Positions 29,768 through 40,087 are shown, numbered from the stretch's first letter. The stretch: 64,000 nt of DNA from Parietichytrium sp. I65-24A (GCA_012862575.1 BLSF01000005.1:186001-250000); one strand, 5' to 3'. Notes: generated from the sequence alone by a model not told the origin. Numbers and translations: made by a program.

Positions 29768-31498
29768 ATGCGCTTGCCGTGCGTGTTGTGGTGGGCCTGG
29801 GCTGCGCAGGCAGTGTCCGCGAGCAGGGGCGCGGGGACACAGGCGACACAGGCGACACAGGCGACACAGGCGACACAGGCGGGCGAGCCAGCGTGCTACG
29901 GCGCGTGCGGGGACACTGGGACGCCATGGGCGCGTACGTCGCAGAGGACGCGGGGAGCGGCCGTGCAGCAGCAGCTGTGGGAGCGGCACGTGGTCCGGTA
30001 CGAAAATGGGACGTGGGGCGTGGAGGAGCGCGTGGCGGAAACGGTGCGAGTGGCGAATGAGAGTAGTGAGGAGAGCGGGAGGCGACTAGCGAACGACTGG
30101 ACGGTGGTTAAGAAGCGGAGGTTTCCGTACACGGCGATAGGGAGATTGATATTGAAAACGGCGGAGAAGAGTTACTCCTGCACGGGAACGTTGGTGGCCG
30201 AGAATGTGGTTCTGACCGCGGCGCACTGCGCGATATCGTCGGATGGGACGCTGACGACGGACGTGACTTTCTATCCGAATCAAATTAACGGCGATGTGGA
30301 GGTGGAAACGGACACCGTGATCGGCGCGTACGGGTATGTGAACTCTGGGGAGAACTATCTCACTTACCCGGAGCGCGACTGGCTGTATTTCTTTTTGAAA
30401 ACGCCTTTAGGGAATAAGTACGGCTGGATGTCCGTCAGCTCGCCGCCGGCCCAACTGGATAGCAACGACGGCGTGTACGTGAGCGTCGCGGGTTATGGCA
30501 ATGCTGACATGTGCGAAGGCGGGTTGTCTCTGTGCGAGGGGTCGGGAAACATGATTCGCTACGGCAGTAATGTCGACGAGGGTGCTTATCTCGTCACGAC
30601 CGCCTCTGGGTCCAGTGGTGGGCCGGTGTATTATTTCGACTCTGAGTCCATCACCTACACGATATACGGCATACATGTTCGGGTCATTGATGACTTTCGC
30701 TTTTGCACTCTTAGCTCCGCTTTTGTAGATGCCCTGGCCGTGGCCAAGAGAAAGTCTTTCGCCGAAGGGGAGGCGGAGTTCTTTCGATCTGGCACGGTTT
30801 GCCTATCGCACGACCACTGCGATGCGCTCACATATTGCACCAACCGAAATGGTCGCTGCTTTCGATGCGACGGGTGTCCGATGGAATCAAGGGTGGCAAC
30901 CGGTATCTCGACGTTCGATAGCGGTGACTGCCCCTCCAAGTGCTCGTCCAGCCCCGAGACCGACGAGGCAGTCGCCGCGATCGACCTCGACTCTGATAAC
31001 TGCATCCCTGGCGGAAGCTCGAACTCGTTTTCCGACCCACTTTGCGAAAATGGGATTTGCGTGGAAAAATCGGACTGCGGGGTAATATCCAACCCATCCG
31101 ACACTTCTTCCTATATTGCGTTTGGAGGCTCGTACGTTCAAAATCTCTACGCCGACGTCTTTTCCGTAGATGCTGAGGAGTATCTGTCTTTCCAAAATAA
31201 CTCAGAGAGCCTCGTGCAGGCCAGAGGGTATCGAGGAGGCGGAGTCTTAAATTCAGGAAAAATGATTGGGTTCGGATATGTGTATACTGGGGCCATTGAC
31301 GGCGTCGAGGAGTCCAACGAGAGCAGCACGGTCGATTCTGTAGAAGAGTCCTCTTTTAGCCCCGGCAAAGTCGGCGGAATCGTCACACTAGTTATACTTG
31401 TTGTAATAGGTATTGCTGTCTTCGCGCAACGTGTGCGAAATATGCGCAAGAAAGCGGAGAATGAGAACGAGCTTGCTATCGCCGCGCCTGCTTCGTAG
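29768..31498 (+). CDS. Trypsin-like serine protease with C-terminal membrane anchor
   Basis: A single exon of 576 residues from the ATG at 29768, which opens a signal peptide (MRLPCVLWWAWAAQAVSA). A short Thr-Gln-Ala repeat encoded by a 9-bp minisatellite and a probable propeptide follow. The chymotrypsin-fold catalytic residues are visible: H153 in TAAHC, D204 in ERDWLYF and S283 in GSSGGP. The sequence after the protease domain is Cys-rich (CLSHDHCDALTYC, CFRCDGCP), followed by a Ser-rich acidic stretch, one transmembrane helix near 535-555 and a short basic cytoplasmic tail. It should be a cell-surface or endomembrane type I protein with its protease outside. The substrate is unknown. An in-frame ATG at 29606 would place 54 residues ahead of the signal peptide and is less likely. 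Confidence 0.85.
   Translation: MRLPCVLWWAWAAQAVSASRGAGTQATQATQATQATQAGEPACYGACGDTGTPWARTSQRTRGAAVQQQLWERHVVRYENGTWGVEERVAETVRVANESSEESGRRLANDWTVVKKRRFPYTAIGRLILKTAEKSYSCTGTLVAENVVLTAAHCAISSDGTLTTDVTFYPNQINGDVEVETDTVIGAYGYVNSGENYLTYPERDWLYFFLKTPLGNKYGWMSVSSPPAQLDSNDGVYVSVAGYGNADMCEGGLSLCEGSGNMIRYGSNVDEGAYLVTTASGSSGGPVYYFDSESITYTIYGIHVRVIDDFRFCTLSSAFVDALAVAKRKSFAEGEAEFFRSGTVCLSHDHCDALTYCTNRNGRCFRCDGCPMESRVATGISTFDSGDCPSKCSSSPETDEAVAAIDLDSDNCIPGGSSNSFSDPLCENGICVEKSDCGVISNPSDTSSYIAFGGSYVQNLYADVFSVDAEEYLSFQNNSESLVQARGYRGGGVLNSGKMIGFGYVYTGAIDGVEESNESSTVDSVEESSFSPGKVGGIVTLVILVVIGIAVFAQRVRNMRKKAENENELAIAAPAS
29837..29881 (+). repeat. Coding minisatellite, 9-bp unit ACACAGGCG, five copies
   Basis: Five exact tandem copies encode Thr-Gln-Ala units just after the protease signal peptide. 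A related AGTCCCCAC tandem lies upstream at 29657-29690. Confidence 0.9.
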
Positions 31499-31765
31499 TT
31501 GCTAGAGCTAGTGACAGTTGCAGAGGCAAATAGAGATAGGAAGGCGAGAGTAGTGTATTTAAGACCGTCTTGCGCTATCGGATCAGGACAATGCATGCTT
31601 GTGAAATATTTCAAAATTAATTTGCAGTAACACATCTGTCTGTCTATTTCCTTTCCTTCTTCTCTTTTTTGGCCGCTATTACTGGCAGTAGCTACAGTAG
31701 AGGTAGGTAGCTAGTAGAGATGGCTGAAAGACACAAACACTACACATTTTGCTTTTGCTTTTAAT

Positions 31766-34700
31766 TTACAACGAAGGGACCCAGCTTGAATTATCCACGG
31801 GAGAAAGGTGAAAGCCGGGATCGTAACGGTTCTCATAGTCGGGTCTCTCAAATTTGGAAGTGTCCCGCTTGTTTATCGCGATTGGGGGAGGTAAAGTCAT
31901 TTGCCTCAGTTCATCCCACTTGAACTTGTCAAACCATTGCTGCTTGTGCAGTCCGGAGCGCACAGTTGCGACACGCTTTGACTTTTTAGGGTTGAGGAGT
32001 TTGGAGATGATGATGCGGCATTCCTTAGAGAGCGGAGAAAAGTCTGGAAAGACCAGGGCTCCGTCTTCATGGGCGAGCACTGATTCGTAAATGTCCATAG
32101 GATCCCTTCCACAGAACGGTGTTACACCCGTGGTGATCTCAAAAATGAAAACGCCAACGGCCCACCAATCAACAGCGTTATCGTGGCCGCGACCTAGGAT
32201 AATTTCCGGGGCCATGTAATCTGGTGTGCCGCAAACAGTATAGGACCTCGAAGTCTTCTTTGCGAGACCAAAATCAGCCAGCCGAGGGTATCCGCGCTCG
32301 CACAAGAACACGTTTTCTGGCTTAAGGTCCCTATACAAGATACCACGGCTGTGCACGGCTGTCAACGCATCCGATATGGCAGCCACGTAGAAGCGAGCGT
32401 CCTTCTCTGCCAGCCGCGGTTCGCTTTGTCTCTTGCGAAGGACCGCGTACAAGTCTCCTCCGTCTAAGAGCTCCATGAGAAAGTACACGTTTCGGCGGTC
32501 AAAAAATGCCGTGAGAAGCTTGACAATGAAAGGGCACTTGGTGAGATAGCCAAGTTCAGCCATAGCGTACCTCTCGTTTTCAACCATTTCCGTCCAACCG
32601 TGTGACTGGATGTACTCTCTCGAGAGCACCTTCAGAGCCATGTAAGTTGGGAGTTTGCTCTTTGCTGCCGCCTTGCGAACGAGGTGCACGCGCCCGAAGG
32701 ACCCCTTTCCGAGCAAGGTGAGAGGTTCTATATCGTCCAGATCGATATGCTGAAATGGAAGCGGAGGGTTCTCCCACTCGCCTTTCACAACTCTCGAGTA
32801 ACCATCGTCTTCACCTTCCGAATCCTCCGACTCTGCGAGGGTAGACTTTAGCGTTGTGGGATTGCGCGTCTTGTGCGTCGATTGGCGTTGCGAGAACCGT
32901 TCTTTTATGGTCCGAATCGTCGAGGAGACAATATCCATGTCCTCATCTTTCTCCTCTGGCCTTGCAGATGATTTGCGACGGCCTTTGGAGCTCCTTCGCG
33001 TGGTGGAGGACTTGCGGCCAGGGAACATCTCGCCCACGGACTCTGCCCATTTGGCCTTGATCAAGTCACTGAGCGATCCGATGAAGGTCTCAAACTCTTC
33101 AACGTCCAAGCTGAGAATGTTAGTGTGCGGATGGCTGGCAACGAGTTTGACGTCTGCCTTGCTTGCGCGTTCTAACAGGGCCCATTCTCCAAAGCTATCC
33201 CCAGCGCGTAGCTCACCCTTTTTCACACCTTTCACTATGACATCCAGGACCCCGGAGCCGACGATAATGACTTTGTCCAGCTTTTTACCTTCTTCCACTA
33301 CGACGGTGCCCACTTCTTCGTAAAGTCTCTCATCCATGGCCTCGGAGAGAGCAATGAGGTCGGACTCATCCAAATTGTCAGAGAGAAGGTCTACACCATT
33401 GAGCAGACGCAATTTACGGCCTTGGCGTTTTCTCGCCTGCGCTTTGCGAATCTCAAAAAACGATTGGCGCGAAATGGACCACAAAACGCCATCGGTAACA
33501 GCTCGAACTGTGACGGGGGACGGCTGCTCGTACAGAAGGGCAAGCTCGCCGAAGAACGTTCTGGGCCCCTTCTCTGCAATAAGCTCTGGAAGGGTCTCAC
33601 CAGAGTCTCCTCGTTTGGCATAAAAGTGGAACCTCCCTTCGCTGATGACGTAGAATTTGTCTCCAGTGTGGCCTTGTTGGATGACATCTTCCTTTGCGCG
33701 CACATCAACCCGAAACATTTTGTCAACGATTTCGTTGATGGCGTGCTGGTCCAGGTCATGAAACAACATTCCGCTCAAGGAGAGCGAAGTATCGATGGTC
33801 TCTTTGATAAGTTGCTTCGTGGCCTCCGACTTTATTACGGTAAGACCTGCTTGCACGTGAGGTGATCTCATCATCGGCAATACCGCTAAACGCGGTCCCG
33901 TCTCTACGGGCTTCTTCGCAATCCCGCCACTTAGGGCTTTCGGGGATAGAACGAGACTTTGATTTTTTTTGCGCTTCAAAGTATCTGCCGAGACGATTGT
34001 GGCAGCCTTGGGGCGATCTAAGCTTGATTGATGAGCGGAGAACAACTTCAAAGACAGCTTCCGCTCCTTCTTCTTCTTCCCTTTTACTGGCGCTGCACTC
34101 ATTGAGCCCGGGGGCGGAGATCCAACGACACTCTGCGCTTCGTTGGAAGAGGTTGCGCTGGATTGAGACGGGGCTTCTGTAAAGTCAACATCTTCTGATG
34201 TAGAGTGTGCTTCCTCGGTGTTCCCGTGCTGACCTTTGACCTTCTCTTTCCTGCACATGAACATCCCAAAGACTTTTTTGCCAGAGTTGGAGCTAGTCGG
34301 CGACTCCACAGTCTTGTGGTCGCTCAGCAAGTCCAAGTCATCCTCGAGGCCATCCAACATAGATGGTGGTGGGGGAACCCCCTCGAGCTCTTCAAATTCC
34401 GCCTCTCTGTTCTTGGTGCGCTGTTTTCTCCTTTCGAGTGTTCGATTCTTGGGAAGGGTTTTCTGTTTGACGTTCGCGGTGAACTTGCGAGCTGAGCTCA
34501 TAAAGACTTCCGAGTCCTGAAGGAACGCGTTCGCAACTTTAATACTTTCCCTCTCGCGACGCTTGTCGATTATTCCCTTCTTCAGGGAGTAGTCAGTGTA
34601 CTCTGAGGTGCCACGCTTGCTGTCCGCAACGGGGCCCAAGTTCAGAACTTTTCCGAGAGCATGCACCCACCTGTCGCACACCTCGCCATTTACGGCTCGC

Positions 34701-35011
34701 AAAACAAGACTGTCCGGATCAGATTTAAACACAACTTCAAACTTGTTCCCTTTCTGGCCGAGGTACCGGACGCTCTGCACTTGTGTGAGCTTAATCACTT
34801 TACGCTCTCCCCGCGCGAGCCGCTCCGCCCCGACGAACTCCCTCATATTAGTATTGTGCTCGTAGTGCGACAGGCTCCATTCCCCGTTCTCTATGGACAG
34901 CACGAACCAGCACTTTCTGTACTTGTTCTTCCCCAGCCCAGACTTCTTCTCCAGCTTCTGCAGCCATCCGCTCAGCGTTTCACCCGCTGACGGCTCTGCT
35001 CCTTTCGGCAT
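31766..35011 (-). CDS. PH domain, two cNMP-binding-like domains, AGC protein kinase
   Basis: A single exon of 1081 residues. Residues 12-125 form a PH domain (LSGWLQKLEKKSG, DRWVHALGKVL). A Lys/Ser-rich linker leads to two cyclic-nucleotide-binding folds (about 400-660), then an AGC kinase with intact motifs: LGKGSFGRVHL, ALKVL (the VAIK lysine), YRDLKPEN, DFGLAKK, TVCGTPDYMAPE (activation loop with the PDK1-site Thr) and a C-terminal tail. The order CNB-CNB-kinase is that of cGMP-dependent kinase; the N-terminal PH domain is more like AKT. In the first pocket the cassette reads FGELALLYEQPSPVT, with Ser where PKA/PKG have the phosphate-binding Arg. The second reads FGEWALLERASKADV, with Lys at that place and one residue less. 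Regulation by cAMP or cGMP is therefore doubtful. Confidence 0.93.
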   Translation of the reverse strand: MPKGAEPSAGETLSGWLQKLEKKSGLGKNKYRKCWFVLSIENGEWSLSHYEHNTNMREFVGAERLARGERKVIKLTQVQSVRYLGQKGNKFEVVFKSDPDSLVLRAVNGEVCDRWVHALGKVLNLGPVADSKRGTSEYTDYSLKKGIIDKRRERESIKVANAFLQDSEVFMSSARKFTANVKQKTLPKNRTLERRKQRTKNREAEFEELEGVPPPPSMLDGLEDDLDLLSDHKTVESPTSSNSGKKVFGMFMCRKEKVKGQHGNTEEAHSTSEDVDFTEAPSQSSATSSNEAQSVVGSPPPGSMSAAPVKGKKKKERKLSLKLFSAHQSSLDRPKAATIVSADTLKRKKNQSLVLSPKALSGGIAKKPVETGPRLAVLPMMRSPHVQAGLTVIKSEATKQLIKETIDTSLSLSGMLFHDLDQHAINEIVDKMFRVDVRAKEDVIQQGHTGDKFYVISEGRFHFYAKRGDSGETLPELIAEKGPRTFFGELALLYEQPSPVTVRAVTDGVLWSISRQSFFEIRKAQARKRQGRKLRLLNGVDLLSDNLDESDLIALSEAMDERLYEEVGTVVVEEGKKLDKVIIVGSGVLDVIVKGVKKGELRAGDSFGEWALLERASKADVKLVASHPHTNILSLDVEEFETFIGSLSDLIKAKWAESVGEMFPGRKSSTTRRSSKGRRKSSARPEEKDEDMDIVSSTIRTIKERFSQRQSTHKTRNPTTLKSTLAESEDSEGEDDGYSRVVKGEWENPPLPFQHIDLDDIEPLTLLGKGSFGRVHLVRKAAAKSKLPTYMALKVLSREYIQSHGWTEMVENERYAMAELGYLTKCPFIVKLLTAFFDRRNVYFLMELLDGGDLYAVLRKRQSEPRLAEKDARFYVAAISDALTAVHSRGILYRDLKPENVFLCERGYPRLADFGLAKKTSRSYTVCGTPDYMAPEIILGRGHDNAVDWWAVGVFIFEITTGVTPFCGRDPMDIYESVLAHEDGALVFPDFSPLSKECRIIISKLLNPKKSKRVATVRSGLHKQQWFDKFKWDELRQMTLPPPIAINKRDTSKFERPDYENRYDPGFHLSPVDNSSWVPSL

Positions 35012-35210
35012 CTCGGCGCCACTACCACTACCACTACCAGGTCACTCTCGAGCGCTCCAACCCGCTGCCCGTCCTTCACATTCACGCCCACCAACGCCAC
35101 CGCCCTTCCCAACCGGTCAGTGCCTGCCTGCTCTCCCTCCCAGTCCGGCGCTGTCTATACGTTTACCTTTGTGCACGCCTTGCAACCCAAACCAACGCTG
35201 TCTATTCTCT

Positions 35211-35290
35211 CGTCTCTCGTCTTTCGTCTTTCGTCTTTCGTCTTTCGTCTTTCGTCTTTCGTCTTTCGTCTTTCGTCTTTCGTCTCTTCT
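35211..35290. repeat. Minisatellite, 7-bp unit TTTCGTC, about nine copies
   Basis: A near-perfect 7-bp tandem array about 200 bp upstream of the kinase start codon, probably in its promoter or leader. Confidence 0.92.
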
Positions 35291-35507
35291 CTCTTCTCTT
35301 GCGAGATGCGCCGTGTGTGAGTACTCCTCCAAGCGTGGGCAACGTCTGCACATAGACAGACAGACAAAGAGAGGGAGCGCTTTCCACTGTCAAGTTCAAG
35401 TTCAATTTACAACTTCACAACATTTTACAACTCGTTACTCGTACATGTGAGCATGTGAGCATGTGAGACAGACATGAGTGAGATGTGAGATATTGTGAGA
35501 TGATGTG

Positions 35508-35550
35508 TGAGAGAGAGAGAGAGTGTGTGTGTGTTGTGTTATGTTATGTG
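35508..35550. repeat. GA then GT microsatellite
   Basis: A GA run passes directly into a GT run and then TTATG units; three ATGTGAGC units lie just upstream (35443-35466). Confidence 0.85.
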
Positions 35551-36199
35551 TGCGTTAGTGCGAGGGTTTATGAGGGCACTAATACCCATAGCTAGCTGAG
35601 TCTAACACAAGAAGGATGAATAGTGAAATGTGGAGGAAGGCATCCTGATTTCTGATGAGGAGAGAGAGGAGAGAGATGGTGCTGAGAGCTGAGTACCCTG
35701 GTACCCAGTACTGACGTCGAGCGTCAAGTTATTGCTATTATTGGTGCTAGTATCGAGGTTGTGCACAAGAAGGTTGGACCGCCGCACTTGTACAGTGCTG
35801 TGGTACTCGTAAACAGAGACAGGGTTTCTACTAGCTAGCTAGCTATGAAGTCAGGGAGATTGGTGGAAATGGTGCGATGGAAGTAAATGCCTTTGACGCA
35901 TCGCAGCGTGCTGAGCAGAGGGCCTTTGGGCTTTGGCGATGGCACTGCTGATATGATTATTCAGCATGTTTCCGTCGTGTGCCTTCCTTCTTTCCTTCCG
36001 TTCTTCGTTTTCCTTTGGTCATTCTTTGCCCTATGGCGCCATTGATTGTGAACAGCAGTCACCGTCACCAGCTACGATTTCTGTTAGTACTACGAGATCT
36101 GGTAGTATCCATCGCTGACCCACGGTATATGTATTCCCTAGTCTAGTGACGACACCATTGAAGGGGTCCTACCGGAGATTGCGCGATGTCTAGCGGAGG

Positions 36200-36271
36200 G
36201 GGTTTCCTACGCAGACTCATATCTACTTAGATAGAGGATGCTAATGAGCCTTCCTATTCGGTAGGAAACCC
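36200..36271. repeat. 11-bp perfect inverted repeat
   Basis: GGGTTTCCTAC at 36200-36210 is matched by GTAGGAAACCC at 36261-36271, and an inner CTCAT/ATGAG pair extends the possible stem. It may be a hairpin or a very short MITE-like remnant; no target duplication is obvious. Confidence 0.55.
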
Positions 36272-38500
36272 AACAGTACACTTTTGTCTATTTAAAGTCT
36301 AAAAATAAATGGAGTGTGTGCACACTGGTTTTACTTACTGCTAGTCTTCAAATTTCAAAATACAATTCAGTGACGAAAACCAGAGCCAAAATGTCGAAAC
36401 AGAATCTTCCGGCTGCTCCTTGATTTGGCTGTGGGCATCGTTTGCACAAATCCGCACTCTACTGCAGCTATGGGCGACACAACTGAGCAGTACACTTTGG
36501 CCTGGCAGCGCTTGCATTGCTCCGGTAGCTAAAAGCTATAATCTTAACTGCGGAGAGTGTGCACGTAGGAAATAGATGAGATGCTAAGCTCTGTTTAGTC
36601 GATGAGGTGGTGCAAGAAAAAGTGCGACATAAGGTCGAACGCCCCTCGTTGTTGGCATCTGTTCTGTTCATGTCACGGTCCATTGGAAATGAACATTGAT
36701 TGAACTGACTGTCAACAACCAATTGCAAGGTTGTGAATCGGACTTGGTCTGACTGTGGAGACTCTTCTTCTGACAATCGTCGAGTCTGACCGTCCATCAA
36801 CCAGAGGTTCAAAAATTGCACATATGCCAGTGGCTTCAGTGTCATCCAACATCACCAGCCCACCCCTGAGGTTCCATGTTCCCAGCAAAGTTTTTAAAAG
36901 GTTAAGATTTTATAATGAGTACACAACGCTCATCATATCCATGCTCTGACTCAACGTTGATGTCTTTGGGCGGATTTGTGTTTCAGTTTTGCCCTTCGCT
37001 CTTCTCTCGGCTTTTGCAAGCTCACTGTGAATTTCGAGTGGGACTTGAGTACTTCACTTTGTTGGTCTAGCTTTTCTTCTTCGTTTCTTTCTACTTGTTT
37101 GTTTCGACCTCGAGGGTCATTCGTAATCACTTGGGCCCGGCATCTTTTCACAACACTAAAAGGCCGATGTGACAGAGATCAACGTAAGCTAAACTTCACT
37201 TGCCAAATTACAAGAAGGCGACGCCGGCGACTGTTCCGAGCTCTTCGTGCTCCTGTTCGTCATCTCTTTTCCGGTCAATGGATCAAACAACTTGTAGTTG
37301 TCAGCATGGTTCTATCAATGATGATGCCTCACGTTCTCAGTGTTCATTCGAACAAAAGCAAAAGCAAATGCGACTCGTGAGCTTCTCGCTGCCGAAATTC
37401 ACATATCAGTTATAATGTGCTCACAGTCAGTTACTTGCCTGCTATCACCATCATGATCCAATCTCGACTGGCTAGCTCCAACGTCGAATTCTTGTTCCGT
37501 TTAATTTGTCTGACAACCAACATTCGTATGCGCTCTGCAACGCCAAAGACCAGAAATGCTTTCAGACGCTATGAGCTCAGCAAATCCCGCGACAAATCTT
37601 CCATTGTCCGCGGCCTCTCCTTCAATGAGATTTATGTTTCAGAACTGATCAGTCAAAGTCAATCAATCACAAATCACAAATCAAATCTTCCCTTTTTTTC
37701 CAATCGATAGAGATGGAAAGACAACGTCCAAGACGAAACCCACCTACACAACCACCTATGCGGATTACCACAGTCCTCTTGCTACCACCTACAGTAGGGG
37801 ATACAAGTATCCATAGAACCTGAGTATCATGAGGCACTACGCATCCATCTACCACTACCAGAACTACCAGAACTACCAGAACCGAGTAACGGGGAATATG
37901 TGCCTGTGGTAATAGTATCTTCCACCTCGCTACGTTATCATAATCCTATTCACCGGAGTAGAAGTGGCGAGAGAGATGCGACTCGCAGAATCTGTCCCAG
38001 TGGTCCTCAGTACTAGGTAGTCGGTAAATGCACCCTAGGACATCCGGTGTTTGGCTTCAACTCGAGTTGGTATAGTCTCACTAAGCTTACGAGGTAGATG
38101 GAGAGAGCGTCGAAACTTTGAACCTCACAGTCATTCACAGTCAACGCAACAACTTACAAGACAAAGGACAAAGCAGTCTTCAGAATTTCACAATTCAGAT
38201 TCTTCAGAATTCAGATTCTTCCGAGTCAGAGCTCGGAGGCCTGCGAGCAGTTGAGCAATTGAGCAGTTGAGCAGTCGAACATCCAGACACGGCGAAGTTC
38301 TCTCGCGAACGCAGTGCGTGTTTGTGTGTTTGTGTATTTGCGTGTTTGTGCGAGTGGTTGGTCGATCGACTGGACTTGACTCAGGGAAGGATATTGCGAC
38401 GCCTGGGAGCGTTGGCTAGCTCGCGGAGGGCTCTTGAAGCGGTGGGAGCGAGCAAGGAGGAGGCGTGAGAGTTGGGCAGAAACTCGTGCGGCGTTCAGAC

Positions 38501-40087
38501 ATGATGCAGCAGACCAAGGCGGTTGGCGCGCAGCAAAAGCGCGCCAACCGCGCGCAAGCGGCAAAGATTCTGATTATTGTCTTGCTGACTCTGGCGATGT
38601 GGGTCGCCACGATCAAGATGGAGAGAGTGAGTGTCATCGTGGGGACCTTGAATGACCGTGGCGTAGACCTGGATTCTCTGATTGACTCAAGGAACGAGGA
38701 GGAAGAGAGAGAAGAGATGCTGGAGGAAATTGAAGAAGACATCAAGGTGATTGAGATGGATGATGCGTTCGAAGCCGATCGCGCCCGTGAGAAGGAGCTA
38801 GAGGAGGCCGAAGAGGAAGCCAAAGAGGAGACCAAAGAGGAAGCCAAAGAGGAGACCAATGGGAATCCAATGGAAATCAAACAACCTTCGACCCATCCCT
38901 CGCATCACCACAAGCCAAAGCAACTATGGAGCCAAGAACCGGGAAAAGGAGTGGATCTCGACACACTTAACCAGTGCCTTGAGAAGCATACTCGGGAGTA
39001 TATGTTTGAGGAGACGGGTTTGGAAGAGAAGATGCCGGGCGTGCCGCTCATGTCGAATCATTGGAACGACTTCGGAACCTTGTATTACGGAGGGACGTTT
39101 GGCACGATGACTACCTGGGCCATCTCAAAAAGCAAACATTTGGCCTACCTTATGGTCCCCAAAGTCGGTTCCATGTCTCTCCGCACGCAACTTGCAATCT
39201 GCGACCCCAATACCGGTGAACCGCCATGCGATCTGCTCAACACTCACGCTCGCCCGTTCCAGGCAGCGGATGCTGGGATGGGATTTTCGCATGGCTTTTA
39301 CAAGAGCTTTTGGACTCCAAAAACCAATCGTGCTCCCATGTCGATTTCCTTTGGAAACAACAACTTTGCAAAAGCAGTGGATGACACCGTTCGCTTCACG
39401 TTCGTTACGGATCCTTTGTCCAAGTTCGTGGGAGGATTTCTTCAAGCGATTCCGTACAGGAAGAAACAGAACCCAAATAATGACCAAGGATACCGCGACA
39501 CGTTTATTAAATACATCACCGGCTACACACTCTTTCATAGGAAAGAAAAGTTTAGGGATGTTCACAAAGGGCCGCAAATGTATTTCCTATACAATGCTGC
39601 AATGGAAGCAGTGGAGCTGAAACGTCGGTCGGGCAACAAAGATTTTGCCGAATTTGTGCCTCCTTTTGACTTTGTTGGACGAATGGACGCCGCGGATGGG
39701 CAGAAAGACTGGGAGTCCGTCGCGGACCTTGTCCAGGCCCGCTACCCCAAAGCTGCCAAATACATTAACCGAACCCTCATCCACGAGAACGGCTCTGGAA
39801 ACTTCTCTGAAGCCGATATTCGCAAGGCGAAGGCTGACAAGAATGCAAAGTCGCTTAAAACATTGTCGACGCTGATGCGCTGGGAGGCTCAAAAGCACAA
39901 AGGCAAGCACGCTCTCGACGATCTTCGTGATCCAGACCGTATGCCAGTCTCGCTCCTGCGAAGAATTTGCGCAGCCTTGTACGTAGAGTACGTTTGCCTC
40001 GGTTACAAATTTCCGAAACGGTGCACGGACGAGAACGGTCGCTTCAACGTCACCGAATACGCTCCTCATGTGCGCCAAGCACCATGA
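38501..40087 (+). CDS. Golgi-type sulfotransferase, type II membrane protein
   Basis: A single exon of 528 residues. A short basic N-terminus is followed by one hydrophobic anchor (ILIIVLLTLAMWVATI, about 24-39), then a highly charged stem with Lys-Glu-Glu repeats, then the catalytic part. The 5' phosphosulfate loop reads VPKVGSMSLR (near 220) and the 3' phosphate motif reads RFTFVTDPLSKFVGGF (near 300). Both fit PAPS-dependent carbohydrate sulfotransferases of the HNK-1 ST/CHST8-14 group. Such enzymes move sulfate from PAPS to sugars of secreted glycoproteins or polysaccharides in the Golgi. The usual Arg of the second motif is Thr here. The acceptor is unknown; labyrinthuleans and other marine protists make sulfated galactans, so wall or matrix sugar is a fair guess. 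Confidence 0.8.
   Translation: MMQQTKAVGAQQKRANRAQAAKILIIVLLTLAMWVATIKMERVSVIVGTLNDRGVDLDSLIDSRNEEEEREEMLEEIEEDIKVIEMDDAFEADRAREKELEEAEEEAKEETKEEAKEETNGNPMEIKQPSTHPSHHHKPKQLWSQEPGKGVDLDTLNQCLEKHTREYMFEETGLEEKMPGVPLMSNHWNDFGTLYYGGTFGTMTTWAISKSKHLAYLMVPKVGSMSLRTQLAICDPNTGEPPCDLLNTHARPFQAADAGMGFSHGFYKSFWTPKTNRAPMSISFGNNNFAKAVDDTVRFTFVTDPLSKFVGGFLQAIPYRKKQNPNNDQGYRDTFIKYITGYTLFHRKEKFRDVHKGPQMYFLYNAAMEAVELKRRSGNKDFAEFVPPFDFVGRMDAADGQKDWESVADLVQARYPKAAKYINRTLIHENGSGNFSEADIRKAKADKNAKSLKTLSTLMRWEAQKHKGKHALDDLRDPDRMPVSLLRRICAALYVEYVCLGYKFPKRCTDENGRFNVTEYAPHVRQAP

Larger units (their letters stand above)
35012..38500. other. 3.5-kb divergent spacer between kinase and sulfotransferase genes
   Basis: The largest gap in the window. 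I see no gene or mobile-element protein. It contains a TTTCGTC minisatellite in the kinase 5' flank, GA/GT microsatellites (35508-35550), an 11-bp perfect inverted repeat (36200-36210 with 36261-36271), ACTACCAGA tandems near 37856-37885, and repeated TTCAGA and GAGCAGTT units (38190-38275). The TGACTGTGA motif appears several times. Confidence 0.6.

Noticed and set aside
35211-35290. CRISPR-like array
   Set aside because: The units are 7-bp direct tandem copies with no spacers; it is a simple minisatellite.
36976-37380. A 134-codon plus-strand frame in the largest spacer
   Set aside because: No family resemblance, atypical composition (Ser/Phe/Arg-rich from T/C-rich DNA) and no supporting start context.
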